From assembly GCF_015594925.2 (NCBI RefSeq), contig NZ_CP087590.1, forward strand, positions 3,100,001 to 3,164,000: 64,000 nt of DNA, written 5' to 3'. The position numbers were made by a program, and so were the translations under genes. The notes beneath the pieces are model-generated. The model was not told the origin of the DNA. It saw only the letters and a list, made by a program, of their open reading frames with translations, and ran no database searches. This document shows, in pieces, positions 55,203 to 63,738 of this stretch (position 1 is the first letter of the stretch; each line of letters opens with the position of its first letter). The DNA comes from Vibrio sp. VB16. Its GTDB lineage: Bacteria > Pseudomonadota > Gammaproteobacteria > Enterobacterales > Vibrionaceae.

Positions 55203-57584
55203 TTACACCATCAGAGCACCCATAAGTTTAATGGCATTTGGTTGATGATGATCTCTGAGTGAGTGTAACCGATTCGCTAGAATATCAATCGCTTCTGCAT
55301 TACATTCCTCTTTTAACAATACAAATTCCGCCGCTTTAAGACACGCGTCATCATCTATAGCCACCTCTATCAATCTGGTGAGCGAAATGTCTACTTTATT
55401 GCTATTGAGTGCGGCGAGTTTAAGGGCCTGCTTTTTCACCCCAGAAGAGGGGTCCACTAGGCATTTATTGATCAGGAATGAAACGGCATCTCTCTGATTT
55501 TGTTTCACCTTAGGCATATGAGCTTCCAAAGAGGTGAGGCTACAGAGTCGAACGTGTTCATTCTTGTCTGTCAAAGCGTAAAGCAGTAATGGAATCGCTT
55601 TGCTTGCAGGCATGTTTGCCAGCAAGCTAATGGCCGATTGCTTGGTTAAGTCGTCACCATGATAGACACTGTTCCCTGCGGCTCCTAACCCATTGTTGAC
55701 CTCTTTACTCTCTGGACGCGCCATTTTAATACGTTTAAGCGACTGAAATATTTCTCTTAACTCATTGGGCTGTGCACCAAGGACCGAGTCAACAAGCCAT
55801 TGAGCGCTTTCTTCCGAATGTGATAACCCTAAAGATTTAAGTGCCAATATTTTATTTGATAACGAAGGTAACTTGGCTATTTTTCGACGATTCAGATCAA
55901 GCTTCTCTGCACTATCAAAGTTATCTTTGACCAACTGCGCATACTCTTCTAATTCAGAATCCAGCCCTTCAACCATTTCGACAATGCGTTGCTGCTGCTC
56001 TGGTTCATCTTTATCTGGGGTAAGTTCTGACTCTATATTGGCTTGCTGAATAGCCCCCAATGTAGAGTTTGGTGTGTTCACAACATTGAGTGGCGTATCA
56101 ATTTTTGCTTCGTATTGACTCAGCAATAACCCCAACTCTACTTCAGATTGCGCTTCTTCCTTCACAGGATTATCAGAAACACTTACCTCTTCGCTAACAT
56201 CACGTTCATCGGACGATTCGACAACCTCAACGTCAATTGGATTCGCGTAAGCATCAACGCCAAATAGCGCGTTTTTGATTAACTGTTTACAAGCAGGGTA
56301 TTCGGAACCGGCAAGCGCATCATAAGCCGCTTGCCTAATACTCACGTTGTATTGGCATTCTAGTGTCTGTTCATCTATCCGAGTGATATAGTTTTGCAAC
56401 GCGGTCAATAACGACTTTTCGTAACCGTTTATTTTCGAGGCTTGACGAATCATTGCGGTTAAAGAAGCCGTATCTGATTCGCTTGATTTCATTGCATTTT
56501 TGTACAGTTCGAGTAGCGTTTCTGTTTGTGCATCGGTAAGCGTTGATACCAATAAAAGGTTGGTAATATTAAGCAGTGAATGCGATGTCGAAACCACTAA
56601 TAATTCTAACACTCTATAGGTATTTTCTTCTGTTAACGCACCAGAGTTACTTAGTAACTCAAACAAAAGCGGTCTAGCATTTATTTCAGCACGTTCGATA
56701 TAATTTATCAGTCTGTCTTGGTCTATATCTGGCGCTAAGCTAAATTGAGTCAAGGCAAGAGTTGCGGCTTTCTGAACGCTAAAATCACTGTCTTGTAAAC
56801 AGGTAACAATGTCCCAGAAATACTCGCTTGCTGCTTTTTGAGCAATGCCTTCTATCGATAGTTTTCTTATCACCGCGTCTTCCGAACATAGTTGCTTAAA
56901 CAAAAAAACGGTGGCAATGGACTCTTCACTAAATGTCAGTGACTTGACTAATTTTCGTTTAGAAGCGGAAGAGGACGTTGAAAGTTGATCAATAACCCAA
57001 CGAACATCATGGCGTGCGATACCCTGATACAATTTTGACTCAAGCTCAGGTTCTGGATCTAACTCGAGTATTTTCTTAAATATTGCTACAAACTCTGGTT
57101 TACTATATTTGGCTAAACTGGCTACGGCCTTTAGCTGAATATCCCACCAATCGTCCCAATCACTATTACTTCCCCAGCTATCTTCAGCCGCCCGACCATT
57201 AGCCAGATCGATAAATAATGCTTCTACTTTCGGGCTCTCAATCAAATTTTCTAACGCATCCAACGCAGCGAGTCTTGCATCTGCTTCTGGGTGTAATGTG
57301 GCGACTTCGATTAATCGTATTACGTCGCCAACCGATAATCTTGCAAGGGCTGTTGCACTGTCAACCACCACATCTGGGTCTTCGTGATAAAGGTTATCGT
57401 TTAATACCGCTTCCACAAGCGGCAACGTGTCTGGCGTCAATGCGTTAGGGCTTAAGGCTCTAGCGCTATAACATCGCTGCGCTTCATCACCACTATTTAG
57501 CAACTCAACAAGCGTGCTAATTGGCGTACTATTTTTATTTTTTGGCATGTCGACGGTAGGACAATGTGTTTCAGTTACTTGCAT
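55203..57584 (-). CDS. HEAT-repeat protein adjoining reductase cluster
   Basis: The 793-residue acidic protein is made almost entirely of helical HEAT-like repeats (for example around DPDVVVDSATALARLSVGD, SDFSVQKAATLALTQFS, NEHVRLCSLTSLEAH and SSGVKKQALKLAALNS), split by a charged linker at about residues 480-560. No signal peptide, membrane helix, or cofactor-binding cysteines are seen, so it is likely cytoplasmic. Function unknown; a scaffold or maturation factor for the molybdoenzyme is a guess from context. The ATG at 57584 has AAGGA upstream and lies downstream of a sigma-54-like promoter; an upstream ATG at 57626 would overlap that promoter. Confidence 0.82.
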   Translation of the reverse strand: MQVTETHCPTVDMPKNKNSTPISTLVELLNSGDEAQRCYSARALSPNALTPDTLPLVEAVLNDNLYHEDPDVVVDSATALARLSVGDVIRLIEVATLHPEADARLAALDALENLIESPKVEALFIDLANGRAAEDSWGSNSDWDDWWDIQLKAVASLAKYSKPEFVAIFKKILELDPEPELESKLYQGIARHDVRWVIDQLSTSSSASKRKLVKSLTFSEESIATVFLFKQLCSEDAVIRKLSIEGIAQKAASEYFWDIVTCLQDSDFSVQKAATLALTQFSLAPDIDQDRLINYIERAEINARPLLFELLSNSGALTEENTYRVLELLVVSTSHSLLNITNLLLVSTLTDAQTETLLELYKNAMKSSESDTASLTAMIRQASKINGYEKSLLTALQNYITRIDEQTLECQYNVSIRQAAYDALAGSEYPACKQLIKNALFGVDAYANPIDVEVVESSDERDVSEEVSVSDNPVKEEAQSEVELGLLLSQYEAKIDTPLNVVNTPNSTLGAIQQANIESELTPDKDEPEQQQRIVEMVEGLDSELEEYAQLVKDNFDSAEKLDLNRRKIAKLPSLSNKILALKSLGLSHSEESAQWLVDSVLGAQPNELREIFQSLKRIKMARPESKEVNNGLGAAGNSVYHGDDLTKQSAISLLANMPASKAIPLLLYALTDKNEHVRLCSLTSLEAHMPKVKQNQRDAVSFLINKCLVDPSSGVKKQALKLAALNSNKVDISLTRLIEVAIDDDACLKAAEFVLLKEECNAEAIDILANRLHSLRDHHQPNAIKLMGALMV

Positions 57585-57621
57585 CAGTGAATCCTTGCTG
57601 TACAGAGTAACCAACACAGTA

Positions 57622-57638
57622 AGCATTAAGCATGCCGG
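57622..57638 (-). promoter_or_regulatory. Sigma-54 type -24/-12 promoter for HEAT gene
   Basis: On the minus strand CCGGCATGCTTAATGCT matches the sigma-54 consensus YTGGCACG-N4-TTGCW at most fixed positions, with the invariant GG and GC exactly 10 bp apart. Predicted start near 57611, 27 bp before the ATG at 57584. Confidence 0.6.
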
Positions 57639-57710
57639 AAGATTTTATTCTTTGATTACAGCAAGTTAATGCAAGGTAATCCCGCTCATTTATTCGCAAG
57701 CCGAAAATAT

Positions 57711-57725
57711 TTAACGTTTCGTTAA
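57711..57725. promoter_or_regulatory. Upstream activator palindrome 1
   Basis: TTAACG-TTT-CGTTAA is a perfect palindrome with a 3-bp spacer. It lies about 107 bp from the predicted start of the HEAT gene and 142 bp from that of the reductase operon, distances typical for NtrC-type enhancer sites. Confidence 0.7.
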
Positions 57726-57742
57726 GAGCCATCGATAAAAAT

Positions 57743-57757
57743 TCAACGAAACGTTAA
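57743..57757. promoter_or_regulatory. Upstream activator palindrome 2
   Basis: TCAACG-AAA-CGTTAA is, read on the opposite strand, identical to palindrome 1 at 14 of 15 bases. Centre-to-centre spacing is 32 bp, about three helical turns, so two activator dimers would lie on the same DNA face. The inverted similarity extends outward on both sides (57702-57764) with a 2-base offset. Confidence 0.7.
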
Positions 57758-57832
57758 ATTTTCGCCAATGAGATCTACCTCTCAAACACAAGTATCCCAT
57801 TGTAAACATTACGTTTTATTATCATAAAAAAG

Positions 57833-57849
57833 TTGGCTCAAATTATGCT
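57833..57849 (+). promoter_or_regulatory. Sigma-54 type -24/-12 promoter for reductase operon
   Basis: TTGGCTCAAATTATGCT matches YTGGCACG-N4-TTGCW with the GG (57835-57836) and GC (57847-57848) separated by 10 bp. The predicted start is near 57860, about 75 bp before the first gene. Confidence 0.65.
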
Positions 57850-57933
57850 CATACAGCTGCGAAGATAATTAAAAATATTCGTAGTGATAATTTAATCATA
57901 TACGGAACTAGCTGGAAGCTAAGGAGCATAACA

Positions 57934-59025
57934 ATGAGAAAAATGCTAATCCTTGCTGCAACTGTCAGTATCTCCTGTTCTGTATGGAGCCAAACCGATA
58001 AGACACAGTTTGGCCCTCTACCTGAACTCAAAATAGATACTGCAAAAGCAGAACTTGGAAAACGCCTATTCTTTGATAATCGATTGTCTGGTAATACCGC
58101 CCTCTCTTGCGCGTCTTGTCATGTGCCTGAAAATGGCTATGCACATCCAGATGCTCTCGGACCTGCTTACACAGGCAGCAAAGGATTTAGAAACATCCCT
58201 ACACTTATCAACACTGTCTACAAAAAATCTTGGTTTCATGATGGTCGAATTGGCACCAACTTAAATGATGTCACCCGTGAAAACATCACCGAAGATTGGT
58301 TGATGAATATGGACATGCGATTGATGCAGGAGCGTCTTAAGCAGGATCCCATCTATGTGGCAATGTTTAAAGATGCTGGTTATGGTGAACCGTCAAATGG
58401 TTCTGTCCGTAAAGCCATTCCAGAGTATTTAAAGACTCTGACATCAAACCGTACCCCTTTTGATCAATCGAAACTTAGCACGTCAGCAGAATCAGGTTTT
58501 GACCTGTTTGTAGGAAAAGCAGGCTGCTCATCTTGTCACAATGGTCCATTGTTTAGTGATGGCAAGCCTTACAACACTGGTGTACCTGAAAACCTCGATA
58601 TATTCCAAGACCCAATGCGTCACCAAACTTTTATTGCCTTCAATATGTTTATGGGTACCGAGAATTACATGAACCTGAAGCGTGATGTCGGCGCTTATGT
58701 GCAAACGCACAAAGTGGATGGCAGCGATATGGGGAAATTTATGACCCCTACACTACGCGAGCTGAAACAAACCGCACCATATATGCACAACGGTATGATA
58801 GCGACCCTCCAAGAGGTCGTCGCATTCTACAACCAGGGTGGTGGCGAGGATTCAAATAAAGACTCCCGCATCAAGCCTCTTAATCTGACTGTTCAGGAAC
58901 AGAAAGACCTAGTCGCGTTTTTGGAATCCCTTTCAAGCGAACCTTTAACAACCGGTGCGCATGTATGGAAAACCAATGACTACGACTACAAGTTGATTTC
59001 TGACTGGCGCAACGTGAAAAATTAG
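57934..59025 (+). CDS. Di-haem cytochrome c peroxidase-like protein (IdrP-type), first copy
   Basis: The 363-residue protein has a Sec signal peptide (about 1-20) and two c-type haem sites, CASCH at 59-63 and CSSCH at 198-202, with the APYMHNGMIATLQEVVAFY segment near residue 287 typical of the bacterial CcpA/MauG family. Such periplasmic enzymes reduce hydrogen peroxide with electrons from small cytochromes. It is the first gene of a five-gene set with a second peroxidase, Rieske and molybdenum subunits; in iodate-reducing bacteria two such proteins (IdrP1/IdrP2) are proposed to remove peroxide formed during iodate reduction. I cannot tell which of the two this is. It is spaced 9 bp from the next gene. 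Confidence 0.88.
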   Translation: MRKMLILAATVSISCSVWSQTDKTQFGPLPELKIDTAKAELGKRLFFDNRLSGNTALSCASCHVPENGYAHPDALGPAYTGSKGFRNIPTLINTVYKKSWFHDGRIGTNLNDVTRENITEDWLMNMDMRLMQERLKQDPIYVAMFKDAGYGEPSNGSVRKAIPEYLKTLTSNRTPFDQSKLSTSAESGFDLFVGKAGCSSCHNGPLFSDGKPYNTGVPENLDIFQDPMRHQTFIAFNMFMGTENYMNLKRDVGAYVQTHKVDGSDMGKFMTPTLRELKQTAPYMHNGMIATLQEVVAFYNQGGGEDSNKDSRIKPLNLTVQEQKDLVAFLESLSSEPLTTGAHVWKTNDYDYKLISDWRNVKN

Positions 59026-59034
59026 GAGGACGAG

Positions 59035-60285
59035 ATGAAAACACAATCAATCACCTTGTCTGCTCTAGCTTTAGTCGTGCTCACTATGACCGCACTTCCC
59101 GCTAGCGCAAATCAAGCAGCAGCGAAAGCTGATAAGCAAGAAGCCACAAAAGCGGATGAAATAGCCGCCTCTCTTCCTCCTGTTACATTAGATGGGAAGC
59201 AATACCCGGCATTGGCTCCGTTAGGAACGGTACCGACACCAAAGGACAACCCAACAACCCCAGAGAAAGTGGCTTTAGGATACCAGCTTTTTTTTGATGG
59301 CCGTTTAGGGGGAGATACCTCAACACCTTGTTCTGCATGCCACAACCCCGCTCTCGGCTGGGATTTTCCTACTGACTTGTCATTAGGTTACCCGGGTACT
59401 GTTCACTGGAGAAACAGCCAAACCATCATCAACTCAGCCTATTACCAAAAGCTCTTCTGGGCAGGATCCTCTAAGTCACTTGAAGGGCAAGCAAAAAGTG
59501 CCGCGAAAGGAGGAGTAGCAGGCAACGGTGAAGACGATTTAATGGAGGCTAGATTAGCGTTAGTACCTGAGTATGTGAAACAATTTAATACCGTATTCGG
59601 TGATAACTATCCAAAGGTAAGTAACGCATGGAAAGCCGTGGCAGCATTCGAGCGTACCTTAGTACAAACGGATACACCGTTAGACAATTATCTTTTAGGC
59701 GACAAAAATTCACTCTCTAAAATGCAGCTAAATGGTAAAGCACTATTTGAAGGTAAAGCGCAATGTATAGCTTGCCATAACGGCGCTCTCGCATCTGATC
59801 AGAAAAACTATAACGTTGGGGTACCCACTAACCTTCGTTGGGAAAGTGACCCGTTGGCTCAGATTACATTCCGTTATGAACTCTATGCAAAAGGTTCTAA
59901 CGAGAAAATGTACCGTGAGACGAAAGCCGATCCTGGTGTTTACTTCCGAGGTAAACGCAAAGAGATGAAAGGTAAATTTCGTACACCAAGCATTCGTTAT
60001 ACCAAATATAGCGCACCTTATATGCACAACGGTACGATTGCTACTTTGGCCGATGTAGTGGACTTTTATGACCGTGGGGGGGTAGCAAAAGATGGTCGAA
60101 CGACTGACTTCCTTCAGACCAAGAGCCCACTCATTAAACCATTAGGTTTAACCAAGGAAGAAAAAGCCGAGCTCCTTGCATTTCTCGATGCATTCTCTGG
60201 TGACCGAATCACAATGGATTATCCAAAGATCCCTGAATATCAACCTCTATTCACAGAGAAAGAGTTGATGGAGGTGAAAAAATGA
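59035..60285 (+). CDS. Di-haem cytochrome c peroxidase-like protein (IdrP-type), second copy
   Basis: This 416-residue protein has a Sec signal peptide (about 1-25, ending ASA), an Ala/Lys-rich linker, and two haem sites, CSACH at 99-103 and CIACH at 244-248, plus the family segment APYMHNGTIATLADVVDFYDRGG. It is a paralogue of the upstream protein, about 50 residues longer. A GGAGG site precedes its ATG. It overlaps the Rieske gene start by 4 bp (ATGA), so expression of peroxidase and oxidoreductase subunits is coupled. Two tandem copies are not a feature of arsenite oxidase operons. Confidence 0.88.
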   Translation: MKTQSITLSALALVVLTMTALPASANQAAAKADKQEATKADEIAASLPPVTLDGKQYPALAPLGTVPTPKDNPTTPEKVALGYQLFFDGRLGGDTSTPCSACHNPALGWDFPTDLSLGYPGTVHWRNSQTIINSAYYQKLFWAGSSKSLEGQAKSAAKGGVAGNGEDDLMEARLALVPEYVKQFNTVFGDNYPKVSNAWKAVAAFERTLVQTDTPLDNYLLGDKNSLSKMQLNGKALFEGKAQCIACHNGALASDQKNYNVGVPTNLRWESDPLAQITFRYELYAKGSNEKMYRETKADPGVYFRGKRKEMKGKFRTPSIRYTKYSAPYMHNGTIATLADVVDFYDRGGVAKDGRTTDFLQTKSPLIKPLGLTKEEKAELLAFLDAFSGDRITMDYPKIPEYQPLFTEKELMEVKK

Positions 60286-60890
60286 GTGTAATTAACAAAA
60301 CTGACGCTCTGGGAAAGAACAACGAGAGCGCCAACGAGCATAACAAATGCATGATGTCTCGTCGTGATTTCCTAATCTATAGCGGTGCAACAGCAGGTAC
60401 GGCAAGTGTTATGTCATTAACGCTGTTTCCTGGTACTGCCCAAGCTAAAAAAACACAAGCACGGGTTGTCGGTTACCCAAGGCAATTATTGGGCAAGCTT
60501 AGTGACCTTAAAAACAACAAACCAATCTATTTTAATTACCCGGACAATGGACCAAATTCTCAAGGCATTTTAGTGAAGATGGGCGTTCCCGCGGGTGGTG
60601 GACTTGGGCCGAAACAGGACGTCGTTGGTTTTTCTCTCATGTGTACTCACCAAGGTGGTCCATTAAATGGCCAATATAAAGTGGTTGGCGAACATAGGGT
60701 GCTCGGGCAATGCCCTTTCCATCTATCAACTTTCGATATGCGTCGACACGGCATTATTGTCTCAGGTCAAGCATACGAAAGCCTCCCACAAGTTTTACTA
60801 GAGTTGGATGGTGATGAGATCTACGCAGTAGGCATTATGGGTCTGTTATTTGGACGAACAGAAAATCTTATCGCGATGCAGGAGGCGTAA
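60282..60890 (+). CDS. idrB: Rieske subunit of Aio/Idr-type molybdoenzyme
   Basis: The 202-residue small subunit has a Tat signal (SRRDFLIYSGA at residues 26-36, then a hydrophobic stretch ending AQA near 55) and a Rieske [2Fe-2S] site formed by Cys121-Thr-His123 and Cys144-Pro-Phe-His147. The two extra cysteines that form a disulfide in many Rieske proteins are Gly126 and Phe146 here. It passes electrons to or from the molybdenum subunit and carries it through the Tat pathway, as the large subunit has no signal. Start at 60282 has GGAGGT six bases upstream; later ATGs at codons 24-25 lack one. The idrB name rests on context. Confidence 0.85.
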   Translation: MSVINKTDALGKNNESANEHNKCMMSRRDFLIYSGATAGTASVMSLTLFPGTAQAKKTQARVVGYPRQLLGKLSDLKNNKPIYFNYPDNGPNSQGILVKMGVPAGGGLGPKQDVVGFSLMCTHQGGPLNGQYKVVGEHRVLGQCPFHLSTFDMRRHGIIVSGQAYESLPQVLLELDGDEIYAVGIMGLLFGRTENLIAMQEA

Positions 60891-60892
60891 TC

Positions 60893-63589
60893 ATGACGAC
60901 TAATTTTTATATCCCGGAAGATCACGCACCATTACCACCGAAAGACGCTGAAGTCATCACTACGGCTTGCGACTATTGTATTGTGGCATGTGGGTACAAA
61001 GTCTATCGCTGGCCATTGGAGCAAATGAATGGCGGCATGAAAGCGGACGAAAATGCTTTTGGCATTAATTTTCCAAGTGCCCCTCTACAAGCTTGGGTCG
61101 CCCCGGCTCAACATAATGTCGTGATGCATGAAGGCAAACCTCATAACATTATTGTTGTTCCCGATAAAGACACCAAAGCGGTAAACAAAAATGGTGACTC
61201 TTCTATGCGCGGTGGTCTATTGGCTCAAAAGCTATATAACCCATCGACAGGAACACGTGACCGCTTAACTCAACCTCTCGTTCGTATTGGGGGGACCTTA
61301 CAGCCTGTACCGTGGGACTTCGCACTCGATATTGCCGCGGAAGTAGGAAAGCATGTCATTGATACTCATGGCTCAAATGCCTACGGTGTCAAAACTTATT
61401 CTTATCAGTACATTGAGAATACCTATGCCATCACTAAGTATGCGCTAAGGCATGTCAATACCGCTAATTTCACCTTCCATGACACACCATCGGATGTCAC
61501 CTCTACACCAGGTTTTCGTGATGCGGGTTTCGATAATTTTGGACCAAGTTACGATGACTGGGGGGCAGCCGATACTTTAATGATCTGTGGCACCGACCCT
61601 TACGAAACAAAAACCATTATTTTCACACAGTACATTATGCCAGCCGTACAACGCGGCATGAAAACCGTGATACTAAATCCTCGTGAAACTGCAGGCATTG
61701 CTTGGCTGAAAAAACAGGGTGGCTTACACATCGACGTCAACCCTGGTTCGGACAATCTTGTTGTCGGAGCCATTCTCCGAGTGATTTTGGAGAATGGTTG
61801 GGAAGACAGCGAGTGGATTCAGAACTGGGTAAACAACAAGTGGGAATCTAGCTCTGGCTTTGGTCAAGGTACGCGTAACACGCCTTGGCAATGGAGAACA
61901 ACGTGGGGCAAATTCCAAACTGACGGCTTCGAAGGTTACAAAAAATGGAACCTAGAACAAAAAGAATATGATCCAATATACGCGGCTGGCATGGCAGGTG
62001 TGGATGTAGATAAGATCTACAAAGCCGCAGAAATGCTCGCCAAGCCAGTCAATGGAGTAAGACCAAAAGCCTCTATCGGTATAGAAAAAGGCTTCTACTG
62101 GTCAAACAATACCGGCAATACCAACGCCATTTCTTCTCTCGCTACCGTGATTGGTACTGGTGGACGCGAAGGCAGAGTCATCGGTCGATTTGGTGGTCAC
62201 CAGCGAGGCGGGCAATCTGGTGGTAAATTACCGCGAAATAAGTCGCCTGAAAAAGTGCCAGGCAGACGTCGTCGTGCTATCGATACTGACCGCTACACCT
62301 ACTCTGGTCATACACGTTTTGCACATGTTATTGGTACAACATGGATTCAGGCGATGTGTGGTAGCCAAGGACTTCAGAAGAAGTTTTGGGAGCTAACGGT
62401 CGCTAACCCGCATCAGGTTTACTCACATGACAAACAGGAGATCATCGATACTCTGAAAAAGCGAGCCGATTCTGGTGGCATGGTAGTGATCAACCAAGAT
62501 ATCTACCTACGTGACCCCATCGGTGCCAAATTTGCCGATATTGTATTTCCAGCCGCGACGTGGGGTGAAGTTGACTTTATGCGCGCCAATGGTGAGCGCC
62601 GTCTTCGCCTTTATCAAAGGTTTGCAGATGCGCCGGGACATGCAAAGCCAGATTGGTGGATCATATCTCAACTTGCCACGCGAATGGGATACGACGGCTT
62701 TGATTGGAACAACTCAAACGATGTAGCCGAAGAAGCCTCTCGCTTTAGTCGTGGTAGCCGTAAAGATTTCCATATGATCAAAGTTGCCGCTCATGCCGAA
62801 GGGAAAACCTTACATGAGAAGCTACGTGAATACGGAACGGACGGAATACAGGGGCCGGTTTTCTACAACTATGATACGAAAGAACTTGTTGGTACAAAGC
62901 GACTGCATGATACCGAAATGTCGATGGAATCTTTAGCAGAAAAGGGCTTAACCAATGGTCCACAAGGTGCGAATGTACTGAAAAAGCAATTAACGGCTTT
63001 CAACAGTCAAACCGGTAAAGTGAACCTACAGAAACACCCTTGGGAGCTGTTTAGCGATTTCTACGCTTGGTTACAACCAAAAGAAGAAGAACTCTGGTTC
63101 TCTAACGGGCGGATCAATGAGATCTGGCAGTCCGGCTTCGATGATGTGGAAAGGCGTGCATATGTGATGCAACGTTGGCCTGAAAATTGGGTTGAAATTC
63201 ATCCTGATGATGCCGCAAAACGTGGTATTGAGTCTGGCGATCAGGTGATGATGTATTCAAACCGAGTCGCAAACTTTAAAGACACGATTCTTGGTGTTCA
63301 TGGCAATGACTTCCAGTTTAGTAAACTGATGGAAAATGGTCATATTCAGCTTGATAAAGCCGCCGTAACCGCCGTTGCGATAGTGACCCCCGCCGTGAAG
63401 AAAGGTGTGTTATACGCCAATATGATTGACATGCGTCAACCGTCAAATGCTTTGACGACGCGTGTTGTCGACCAAATTAGTGGTAACTACAACTATAAAA
63501 TGGGCGTCGCTAATATTAAGAAACTAGGAGAATCTAAGTACAAGAGTGAGTTCCGCGCATTCTCATTTGCACCACGTAATATTGTGTAA
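60893..63589 (+). CDS. idrA: Molybdopterin catalytic subunit, probable iodate reductase IdrA
   Basis: The 898-residue DMSO-reductase-superfamily protein carries an N-terminal Cys26-x2-Cys29-x3-Cys33 with Ser103/Ser104 (NGDSSMRGG) at the fourth-ligand position, the [3Fe-4S] pattern of arsenite oxidase AioA and its relatives. His196 and the Arg432-x3-His436 pair (GRFGGHQRGG) align by eye with the AioA active-site His195, Arg419 and His423, but the position of AioA Glu203 is Ser204. It is longer than AioA (about 825-845). There is no signal peptide; export would depend on the Tat signal of the Rieske partner. With two di-haem peroxidases upstream, the gene set equals that of iodate reductase IdrABP1P2. 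Arsenite oxidase is the main alternative. Confidence 0.8.
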   Translation: MTTNFYIPEDHAPLPPKDAEVITTACDYCIVACGYKVYRWPLEQMNGGMKADENAFGINFPSAPLQAWVAPAQHNVVMHEGKPHNIIVVPDKDTKAVNKNGDSSMRGGLLAQKLYNPSTGTRDRLTQPLVRIGGTLQPVPWDFALDIAAEVGKHVIDTHGSNAYGVKTYSYQYIENTYAITKYALRHVNTANFTFHDTPSDVTSTPGFRDAGFDNFGPSYDDWGAADTLMICGTDPYETKTIIFTQYIMPAVQRGMKTVILNPRETAGIAWLKKQGGLHIDVNPGSDNLVVGAILRVILENGWEDSEWIQNWVNNKWESSSGFGQGTRNTPWQWRTTWGKFQTDGFEGYKKWNLEQKEYDPIYAAGMAGVDVDKIYKAAEMLAKPVNGVRPKASIGIEKGFYWSNNTGNTNAISSLATVIGTGGREGRVIGRFGGHQRGGQSGGKLPRNKSPEKVPGRRRRAIDTDRYTYSGHTRFAHVIGTTWIQAMCGSQGLQKKFWELTVANPHQVYSHDKQEIIDTLKKRADSGGMVVINQDIYLRDPIGAKFADIVFPAATWGEVDFMRANGERRLRLYQRFADAPGHAKPDWWIISQLATRMGYDGFDWNNSNDVAEEASRFSRGSRKDFHMIKVAAHAEGKTLHEKLREYGTDGIQGPVFYNYDTKELVGTKRLHDTEMSMESLAEKGLTNGPQGANVLKKQLTAFNSQTGKVNLQKHPWELFSDFYAWLQPKEEELWFSNGRINEIWQSGFDDVERRAYVMQRWPENWVEIHPDDAAKRGIESGDQVMMYSNRVANFKDTILGVHGNDFQFSKLMENGHIQLDKAAVTAVAIVTPAVKKGVLYANMIDMRQPSNALTTRVVDQISGNYNYKMGVANIKKLGESKYKSEFRAFSFAPRNIV

Positions 63590-63616
63590 GGCGACCGCCA
63601 CCAACGAGTACCATGT

Positions 63617-63651
63617 CACCGTCACCCCCTAAGAACCTGGGGGTGACAGTG
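63617..63651 (+). repeat. Strong hairpin between idrA-like and cytochrome c genes
   Basis: CACCGTCACCCCC / GGGGGTGACAGTG (63617-63629 and 63639-63651) gives a 13-bp stem with one mismatch and a 9-nt loop. No T-run follows, so it may stabilise the upstream mRNA end or attenuate rather than fully terminate. Confidence 0.65.
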
Positions 63652-63738
63652 AACAATTGGATATGATGGGTCGCCAATAATTAATTTCAATCTCCTTGCC
63701 CTCTATTCGTTCAAGGAATTCAATAAAAGGACGTATTT

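Larger units (their letters stand above)
57585..57933. promoter_or_regulatory. 349-bp divergent regulatory region
   Basis: The region separates the HEAT gene (minus) from the di-haem peroxidase operon (plus). It contains two sigma-54 type promoters facing outward and, between them, two near-identical palindromes (see separate entries). No gene is seen in it. Confidence 0.75.

Noticed and set aside
57934..63589. Arsenite oxidase (aio) operon
   Set aside because: The A/B subunits are related to AioA/AioB, but two di-haem peroxidase genes, the changed residue at the AioA Glu203 position, the longer catalytic subunit and the lack of AioX or ars genes point to the iodate reductase group. Kept as the main alternative.
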